In this document: piece after piece, positions 55,855-64,000 of the stretch
Numbering within the stretch: position 1 is the first letter of the stretch
Layout of the letters: each line of letters opens with the position of its first letter
Assembly (NCBI RefSeq): GCF_003854275.1
Contig: NZ_QTQP01000015.1
Span: forward strand, 1-64,000
Source of the DNA: Burkholderia sp. Bp8963
Lineage (GTDB): Bacteria > Pseudomonadota > Gammaproteobacteria > Burkholderiales > Burkholderiaceae
Direction of reading: 5' to 3'
DNA: 64,000 nucleotides
Position numbers and translations under genes: made by a program
Notes under the pieces: generated by a model
What the model was told of the DNA's origin: nothing
The model's database searches: none
The model's input: only the letters and a program-made list of their open reading frames with translations

Positions 55855-55968
55855 CAGCTCGCGCGGCGACGCGCGAATCGGCAAATTCGACCGATGCCGT
55901 ACCACTAAGATCGCACAAAGATCGCCACTAAAGATCGACAGTCATGTGCCGTAAGATTAGGCATGACA

Positions 55969-56152
55969 CTCTTTAACAACTATTTCGGTACACCGTCCCA
56001 CAATAGGAAACGTTTAGGAGATATCGGCTTCTAACCGATACACCCCATGCAACGGGAACGGGGTGTGCAGCGCAAGCCCCTTGAAACCGGCGCAGCCTGC
56101 CCCACGTATGGGGACAACAAGGCCAGATGCCACTGCGAAGAGGAGTGCCGCC
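55969..56152 (+). promoter_or_regulatory. Structured leader of the DUF3567 gene with boxA-like element
   Basis: The leader starts with CTCTTTAACAA (55969-55979), a close match to the core of bacterial boxA antitermination elements. It is followed by a chain of hairpins: TATCGG/CCGATA (56022-56040), CACCCC/GGGGTG (56041-56065), GCAG.../...CTGC (56067-56100) and CCCC/GGGG (56100-56113). The GGGG of the second hairpin (56060-56063) could also pair with CCCC at 56077-56080, so alternative structures are possible. No known riboswitch consensus was recognised. The start AGGAG is at about 56140. Confidence 0.55.
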
Positions 56153-56410
56153 ATGCAAATGATCTACAACAGCCCCAATTACTGCGTCGTCGAGTTCCCG
56201 CCGCAGGTCGGCCACCATGCGATGAATTCGGGTGGCTACGAAATCGTCGACAAGAACGCGCAGCGCGAGATCTTCATCGACGGCGAACTCGCTGCACGGT
56301 TTCGCGAACACGTCAAACAGCTGATCGATGAAGAACCGTCGCTCGACGAAGTCGACGAATTCCTCGGACAGTTCGACAGCCTGATGACGCAGCCGGTCGT
56401 CCTGCATTGA
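56153..56410 (+). CDS. DUF3567 family protein
   Basis: The 85-residue product ([20 protein letters not shown] start) matches DUF3567, a short family common in Burkholderiales just upstream of metH. The sequence is acidic in the second half ([20 protein letters not shown]) and contains no catalytic motif. AGGAG precedes the ATG with good spacing. The start chosen is the internal Met, because the upstream frame (from 56063) is the leader. It lies 228 bp before the first metH gene. The function is unknown, but the consistent position suggests a link to the methionine or C1 pathway. Confidence 0.85.
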   Translation: MQMIYNSPNYCVVEFPPQVGHHAMNSGGYEIVDKNAQREIFIDGELAARFREHVKQLIDEEPSLDEVDEFLGQFDSLMTQPVVLH

Positions 56411-56637
56411 CGGCACCCGGGCCCGGCGCATGATGCGGCCGGGCTCACCGCACGCGGCGCGCGGTTCACCTGCGCCGCCGAGCACTCCGATCCCGCCCCC
56501 GCCCGGTCCGCCGCGCGGGGGTTTTCATTTGGCCCGCCGACGCGCACCGCAGCCCCGGCCGCACGCCGCGCCAGGCCGGGCGGTGCGGGGCCGCACCGGC
56601 TACAATGGCGGTTTTCCTGCTTCGCCGGTCATCCGCC

Positions 56638-57717
56638 ATGTCTGCGACTTCATCCGCCGTTCCCGCCGCTCCGTCCGCCGCGCTCACCGCTTCGTACACG
56701 CGCGGCGCCCAGCTGCCTGCGCTGCTGCAACAGCGCATCCTGATCCTCGACGGCGCGATGGGCACGATGATCCAGCGCTACAAGCTCGACGAGGCCGCGT
56801 ATCGCGGCGAGCGCTTCAAGGATTTCGCGCGCGACGTGAAGGGCAACAACGAGCTGCTGTCGATCACGCAGCCGCAGATCATCCGCGAGATCCACGACCA
56901 GTACTTCGCGGCCGGCGCGGACATCGTCGAGACCAACACGTTCGGCGCGACGACGGTCGCGCAGGCCGACTACGGGATGGAAGACCTCGTCGTCGAGATG
57001 AACGTCGAATCGGCGAAGCTCGCACGCGAATCGGCTGCGAAATACGCGACGCCGGACAAGCCGCGCTTCGTCGCGGGCGCGATCGGGCCGACGCCGAAGA
57101 CGGCGAGCATCTCGCCGGACGTCAACGATCCGGGCGCGCGCAACGTCACGTTCGACGAGCTGCGCGACGCGTACTACGTGCAGGCGAAGGCGCTGCTCGA
57201 CGGCGGCGTCGATCTGTTTCTCGTCGAGACGATCTTCGACACGCTGAACGCGAAGGCCGCACTGTTCGCGCTCGACCAGCTGTTCGAAGACACCGGCGAG
57301 CGCCTGCCGATCATGATCTCGGGCACCGTCACCGACGCGTCGGGGCGCATCCTGTCGGGCCAGACGGTCGAGGCGTTCTGGAATTCGCTGCGCCACGCGA
57401 AGCCGCTCACGTTCGGCCTGAACTGCGCGCTCGGCGCGGCGCTGATGCGCCCGTACATCGCCGAGCTCGCGAAGCTGTGCGACACCTATGTGTCGTGCTA
57501 CCCGAACGCGGGCCTGCCGAACCCGATGAGCGACACCGGCTTCGACGAGACGCCGGACGTCACGTCGGGCCTGCTGAAGGAATTCGCGCAGGCCGGGCTC
57601 GTGAACCTCGCGGGCGGCTGCTGCGGCACGACGCCCGAGCACATCGCCGAAATCGCGAAGGCGCTCGCCGAAGTGAAGCCGCGCCGCTGGCCGAGCCAGT
57701 ACGGCGACGCCGCCTGA
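56638..57717 (+). CDS. metH: Methionine synthase, homocysteine-methyltransferase part (split MetH)
   Basis: The 359-residue protein is the homocysteine S-methyltransferase module of cobalamin-dependent MetH. It starts with the [20 protein letters not shown] segment, includes [17 protein letters not shown] and ends with the zinc-binding Cys residues: GLNCALGA and [10 protein letters not shown]. In E. coli this is the N-terminal part of one 1227-residue chain; here it is a separate gene. The downstream gene supplies the other domains. ATG at 56638 is chosen over a longer frame; TACAAT at 56601 could be a -10. Confidence 0.93.
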   Translation: MSATSSAVPAAPSAALTASYTRGAQLPALLQQRILILDGAMGTMIQRYKLDEAAYRGERFKDFARDVKGNNELLSITQPQIIREIHDQYFAAGADIVETNTFGATTVAQADYGMEDLVVEMNVESAKLARESAAKYATPDKPRFVAGAIGPTPKTASISPDVNDPGARNVTFDELRDAYYVQAKALLDGGVDLFLVETIFDTLNAKAALFALDQLFEDTGERLPIMISGTVTDASGRILSGQTVEAFWNSLRHAKPLTFGLNCALGAALMRPYIAELAKLCDTYVSCYPNAGLPNPMSDTGFDETPDVTSGLLKEFAQAGLVNLAGGCCGTTPEHIAEIAKALAEVKPRRWPSQYGDAA

Positions 57718-57782
57718 CGCCCGACCTGCGCACCACGCACGAGCACGCCCGCCCCACCCAACACGCAACGCACCACACCGCC

Positions 57783-60500
<2,718 letters not shown>

Positions 60501-60560
60501 CCCGCCCACCGGCGGGCGGCCGGCCGCCGAAAGGCGCGCCTGCGCTTTTAGTCAGACAAA

Positions 60561-60590
60561 TCAAAAAGCCCGCTCGAAAGCGGGCTTTTC
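60561..60590. terminator. Bidirectional terminator between metH and DUF1840
   Basis: AAAAAGCCCGCT pairs with AGCGGGCTTTT around a CGAA loop (60563-60589). It has A residues on the left and T residues on the right, so it can end both the plus-strand metH and the convergent DUF1840 transcript. Confidence 0.92.
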
Positions 60591-60629
60591 ATTGCCTTTC
60601 GTTCCTTTCGGACGGCGGGGCGCGAAAGC

Positions 60630-60953
60630 TCAGAAGCCCCAGTGCACGTCGGCCTCGCCGGCCTTCGCCTCGCGCAGCATCGAGAGGAACGGCGCGACAC
60701 GCTGTGCGAGGCTCGGCGGCACTTCGTGGTGCGCGTGCTCGACCTCGTCCTCGTGGAAATGGCCCGCGTGCTCGGCACGCTCCTGCTTCGCCTGCGCGAC
60801 GGCATCTTCCAGCTTCGAAATCGCGTGGTCCAGCTCGTCGTGCGTAATCACGCCGCGCTCGCCCAGCTGCTTGCCGACGAGACCCAGCACATACACGGCG
60901 AAATCCTTCAGCACGTCGAGATCCTGTGCCGCCTTGCTCTTGAACGTAATCAT
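60630..60953 (-). CDS. DUF1840 family protein
   Basis: The 107-residue product matches DUF1840, a short family of beta-proteobacteria. It starts MITFKSKAAQDLDVLKDFAV, followed by VLGLVGKQLGERGVITHDEL and a His/Glu-rich central stretch (AEHAGHFHEDEVEHAHHEVP), then SLAQRVAPFLSMLREAKAG and the end DVHWGF. The His cluster could bind metal, but the function is unknown. It is convergent with metH and divergent from argS. Confidence 0.87.
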   Translation of the reverse strand: MITFKSKAAQDLDVLKDFAVYVLGLVGKQLGERGVITHDELDHAISKLEDAVAQAKQERAEHAGHFHEDEVEHAHHEVPPSLAQRVAPFLSMLREAKAGEADVHWGF

Positions 60954-61153
60954 GACAAATCCCTTTTAATCTTGTTGTGCCCGCCGCGCGCGGTTGGGGA
61001 ACGCCGGCAGACCGGCGTCCGGCCGCGCGGACACGGGCCGCCTGAGCGGCATATTAGCACCTGTTAAAATTCTGCGATCCCTGAAACGCGCGCTTAAAAA
61101 GCGCGCCGGCGCGCCGAGATTCCCGGCCGCCACCAACGAAGCCTTCTACCAGC

Positions 61154-62935
61154 ATGCTGCCAGCTCAAAAACAGACCCTCGAAGCCCTGCTCGCGGATAG
61201 CGTCAAGCAGGTCGCCCACGCCCTGAAGGGCGACGACTCCGCGTTCGTCGCGCCGGCGATCACGCTGGAGCGCCCGAAGGTCGCCGCGCACGGCGACGTC
61301 GCGTGCAACGTCGCGATGCAGCTCGCGAAGCCGCTCGGCGCGAACCCGCGCCAGCTCGCCGAGAAGATCGTCGCCGCGCTCACCGCGCAGCCGGGCGCGC
61401 AAGGCCTCGTCGAGGCCGCCGAGATCGCCGGCCCGGGCTTCATCAACCTGCGCCTGACGGCGGCAGCCAAGCAGGCCGTGATCGCCGCGGTGCTCGAGCA
61501 GGGCCGCGCGTTCGGCACGTCGGATCGCGAACATGGCAAGCAAGTGCTGCTCGAATTCGTGTCGGCGAACCCGACCGGCCCGCTGCACGTCGGCCACGGC
61601 CGCCAGGCTGCGCTCGGCGATGCGCTCGCGAACGTGATCGCGAGCCAGGGCTACGCGGTGCACCGCGAGTTCTACTACAACGACGCCGGCGTGCAGATCG
61701 GCAACCTCGCGATCTCGACGCAGGCGCGCGCACGCGGCCTGAAGCCGGGCGACGCGGGCTGGCCGGAAGCCGCGTACAACGGCGAATACATCGCCGACAT
61801 CGCGCGCGACTACCTGAACGGCGAGACGGTCGCCGCGAAGGACGGCGAGCCGGTCAAGGGCGAAGGCGACGTCGAGAACCTCGACGCGATCCGCAAGTTC
61901 GCGGTCGCGTACCTGCGCCACGAGCAGGACATGGACCTGCAGGCGTTCGGCGTGAAGTTCGACCAGTACTACCTCGAGTCGTCGCTGTACACGGAAGGCC
62001 GCGTCGAGAAGACGGTCGACGCGCTGATCAAGGCCGGCATGACCTACGAGCAGGACGGCGCGCTGTGGCTGCGCACGACCGACGAAGGCGACGACAAGGA
62101 TCGCGTGATGCGCAAGACGGACGGCACCTACACGTACTTCGTGCCGGACGTCGCGTACCACGTGACGAAATGGGAGCGCGGCTTCACGAAGGTGATCAAC
62201 ATCCAGGGCTCGGACCACCACGGCACGATCGCACGCGTGCGCGCGGGCCTGCAGGGGCTGCACATCGGCATCCCGAAGGGCTACCCCGACTACGTGCTGC
62301 ACAAGATGGTCACCGTGATGCGCGACGGCCAGGAAGTGAAGATCTCGAAGCGCGCGGGCAGCTACGTGACGGTGCGCGACCTGATCGAATGGTCGGGCGG
62401 CGCAGTGCCGGGCCAGGAGGCGGCGCCCGACCTGATCGACGAGGCGACGATCACGCGCGGCCGCGATGCGGTGCGCTTCTTCCTGATCTCCCGCAAGGCC
62501 GATACCGAGTTCGTGTTCGACATCGACCTCGCGCTGAAACAGAACGACGAAAACCCGGTGTACTACGTCCAGTACGCGCACGCGCGGATCTGCTCGGTGC
62601 TCAACGAATGGAAGTCGCGCTACAACGGCGACGCCGCGCAGCTGCCGGGCGCCGACCTGTCGCAGCTCACGAGCACGCAGGCCGCGTCGCTGATGCAGAA
62701 GCTCGCCGAGTATCCGGACATGCTCACGCACGCCGCGAACGAGCTGGCGCCGCACGCGGTCGCGTTCTACCTGCGCGACCTCGCTGGCGAATTCCACTCG
62801 TTCTACAATGCGGAGCGCGTGCTGGTCGACGACGAAGCGCCGCGCACCGCGCGCGCCGCGCTTCTCGCCGCGACCCGGCAGGTGCTCGAGAACGGTCTGG
62901 CAATGCTCGGCGTGTCCGCACCCGCCAAGATGTAA
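61154..62935 (+). CDS. argS: Arginyl-tRNA synthetase
   Basis: The 593-residue class I synthetase charges tRNA-Arg. It has the N-terminal Add-1 domain, the HIGH-type HVGHGRQ motif near residue 143 (in [20 protein letters not shown]), the KMSKS-type motif read here as KISKRAGS near residue 397, and the C-terminal DALR anticodon-binding domain ([16 protein letters not shown] and onwards). The length is usual for bacterial ArgS. The ATG at 61154 starts [22 protein letters not shown] at 61065-61070 may be the -10 element. An SPOR gene follows on the same strand. Confidence 0.97.
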   Translation: MLPAQKQTLEALLADSVKQVAHALKGDDSAFVAPAITLERPKVAAHGDVACNVAMQLAKPLGANPRQLAEKIVAALTAQPGAQGLVEAAEIAGPGFINLRLTAAAKQAVIAAVLEQGRAFGTSDREHGKQVLLEFVSANPTGPLHVGHGRQAALGDALANVIASQGYAVHREFYYNDAGVQIGNLAISTQARARGLKPGDAGWPEAAYNGEYIADIARDYLNGETVAAKDGEPVKGEGDVENLDAIRKFAVAYLRHEQDMDLQAFGVKFDQYYLESSLYTEGRVEKTVDALIKAGMTYEQDGALWLRTTDEGDDKDRVMRKTDGTYTYFVPDVAYHVTKWERGFTKVINIQGSDHHGTIARVRAGLQGLHIGIPKGYPDYVLHKMVTVMRDGQEVKISKRAGSYVTVRDLIEWSGGAVPGQEAAPDLIDEATITRGRDAVRFFLISRKADTEFVFDIDLALKQNDENPVYYVQYAHARICSVLNEWKSRYNGDAAQLPGADLSQLTSTQAASLMQKLAEYPDMLTHAANELAPHAVAFYLRDLAGEFHSFYNAERVLVDDEAPRTARAALLAATRQVLENGLAMLGVSAPAKM

Positions 62936-63027
62936 GCGGCCCGTACGGGCAGCGACAGGCCGCGGCCGCCCGCCGTCGGATGCCCGCCGCGGCCTTTTCA
63001 CGATTCTTTTTGCAGGTGACTCAAGCA

Positions 63028-64000
63028 ATGGCACAACCACGCCGCACGTCGAAGCAATCGAAACAAGCCGGAGGAACATTTCTGGGCATCGTGCTGGGCC
63101 TGATCGTCGGCCTCGCGATCGCCGTGGTGGTGGCGCTCTACATCACGCGTTCGCCGTCGCCGTTCGTGTCGAAGGTGGCGCCGCCGCCGGCCGACAACGC
63201 CGCGAGCCAGCCGCAGCAATTCGATCCGAACCGCGCGCTGCAGGGCAAGACGCCCGGCCAGCCGGTGCCGCCGCAGGCCGCGCAGCCGACGCCGCCCAAT
63301 ACCGCGCCCGGCCAGGCCGGCAACCAGACGCAGCCGGGCCTGCTGCCCGAGCCGCAGATCGTCGAAGTGCCACCGTCGGCCAACGGCAACGCCCCGAGCG
63401 CGTCGAATGGGTCGAACGGGTCGAGCACCTCGAATGGATCGAGCGCTTCGAATGGATCGAGTGCGTCGAACGGATCGAGCGCTTCGAACGGGTCGAGCGC
63501 TTCGCATGGGTCGAACGCCTCGAATGGGTCGAGCGCTTCTAACGGGTCGAACGCATCGCGCGGGTCGTCGAGCAACGGCGTCGCCGTCGCGCCGAAGCCG
63601 GCCGACAACACGCCGCCGAAGAAGCAGCCGCAGGCGACGGCGGGCGAAGACGACCTCGCGCGCCTTGCCGCGCAAAAGATGGCGCAGCAGCAACAGGCGC
63701 AGAAGGCGCAACAGGAGCAGGCGAATGCGTCGAAGGCCACGTCGTCGACGACGGTCGCAAGCAATGCGCCCGGCAACGCCGCGAAGCCGCCGACCGCGAA
63801 CGACGCGAACACCGGCTACTTCCTGCAGGTCGGCGCGTACAAAACGGAAAGCGACGCCGAGCAGCAGCGCGCGCGCCTCGGCTTCCAGGGATTCGAGTCG
63901 AAGGTGTCGAAGCGCGACGTCAGCGGCGTCACCTACTTCCGCGTGCGCGTGGGCCCGTTCTCGAAATTCGAGGATATGAACTCGGCGCGCCAGCGTTTGT
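63028..64000 (+). CDS. SPOR-domain protein, FtsN/DedD-like (cut by window end)
   Basis: The reading frame is open from an ATG at 63028 to the end of the window, 324 codons. It encodes a short basic cytoplasmic part (MAQPRRTSKQSKQAGG), one transmembrane helix (LGIVLGLIVGLAIAVVVALY), a Pro/Gln-rich linker, a Ser-Asn-Gly repeat region (about residues 126-182), a Gln-rich helix (KMAQQQQAQKAQQEQ) and a SPOR domain (from about 263: YFLQVGAYKTESDAEQQRAR and VTYFRVRVGPFSKFEDM). SPOR binds denuded peptidoglycan at the division site. The layout is that of FtsN/DedD. It follows argS as in many Burkholderiales. Confidence 0.88.
   Translation, partial: MAQPRRTSKQSKQAGGTFLGIVLGLIVGLAIAVVVALYITRSPSPFVSKVAPPPADNAASQPQQFDPNRALQGKTPGQPVPPQAAQPTPPNTAPGQAGNQTQPGLLPEPQIVEVPPSANGNAPSASNGSNGSSTSNGSSASNGSSASNGSSASNGSSASHGSNASNGSSASNGSNASRGSSSNGVAVAPKPADNTPPKKQPQATAGEDDLARLAAQKMAQQQQAQKAQQEQANASKATSSTTVASNAPGNAAKPPTANDANTGYFLQVGAYKTESDAEQQRARLGFQGFESKVSKRDVSGVTYFRVRVGPFSKFEDMNSARQRL
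63403..63573 (+). repeat. 18-bp tandem repeat encoding SNGSSA in the SPOR gene
   Basis: About eight or nine in-frame 18-bp units of the form TCGAAYGGNTCGAGCGCN run from 63403 to 63573. They encode Ser-Asn-Gly-Ser-Ser-Ala with small changes (SHGSNA, SNGSNA, SRGSSS). They form the flexible periplasmic linker. The unit keeps the reading frame if copies are gained or lost. Confidence 0.92.

Noticed and set aside
56047..56331. Short plus-strand frame in the metH leader with a Cys-rich start
   Set aside because: It overlaps the DUF3567 gene in another frame and lies in hairpin-forming leader; the Cys cluster looks accidental.

Overview
This is a GC-rich window (about two-thirds G+C by eye) with dense, mostly operonic coding. 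Gene content and order fit chromosome 1 of a Burkholderia, most likely Burkholderia sensu stricto / B. cepacia complex: glnK-amtB next to ubiK and comM, a dctA-dctB-dctD block, actP, a split methionine synthase, phaM, monofunctional birA followed by coaX, lipB-lipA and dat-ybeD. No rRNA, tRNA, insertion sequence, integrase or CRISPR array was recognised.

Layout. 1-4.6 kb: the start of amtB and glnK (minus), with a sigma-54 promoter and an NtrC-type site, then ubiK, comM, a lipoprotein and a TlpA-type thioredoxin. 4.6-9.8 kb: C4-dicarboxylate transport (dctA, dctB, dctD on the minus strand) with a second sigma-54 promoter before dctA. 9.8-11.9 kb: acetate permease actP and its DUF485 partner. 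11.9-19 kb: a four-gene acyl-CoA catabolic operon (crotonase/3-hydroxyacyl-CoA dehydrogenase, two acyl-CoA dehydrogenases, CoA-transferase) divergent from a LysR regulator. 19-25.8 kb: gamma-glutamyltransferase, a methyltransferase, a taurine/sulfonate-type ABC importer and an unrecognised exported protein. 25.9-31.7 kb: lipoate synthesis (lipA, lipB), a DUF2917 gene divergent from a GcvA-like LysR gene, ybeD, a D-amino-acid aminotransferase and a D,D-carboxypeptidase. 32-38 kb: alpha/beta hydrolase, ferredoxin, VanZ-like protein and an Mla-type lipid ABC transporter. 38.3-42.2 kb: a surface nucleotidase, a Sel1-repeat protein and two unassigned genes.

42.4-44.75 kb is the most unusual segment. 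It is visibly richer in A+T and holds a tightly coupled minus-strand operon: two PAAR-type proteins, an M35 (Aspzincin) metallopeptidase gene interrupted by an in-frame TAA, and an exported OmpA-like protein. It looks like an orphan type VI secretion effector cassette whose toxin gene is broken or read as two parts.

45-64 kb returns to housekeeping genes: birA, coaX, a small membrane protein, a heptose-type adenylyltransferase, an acyl-ACP desaturase-like diiron protein, a patatin, phaM, an enoyl-CoA hydratase, a fumarylacetoacetase-family hydrolase divergent from an IclR regulator, a DUF3108 protein, a DUF3567 gene with a long structured leader, methionine synthase split into two genes, DUF1840, argS, and an FtsN-like SPOR protein cut by the window end. 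Several short tandem repeats (9-18 bp units) lie in coding and intergenic DNA. All starts were chosen by reading; where alternatives exist this is stated.
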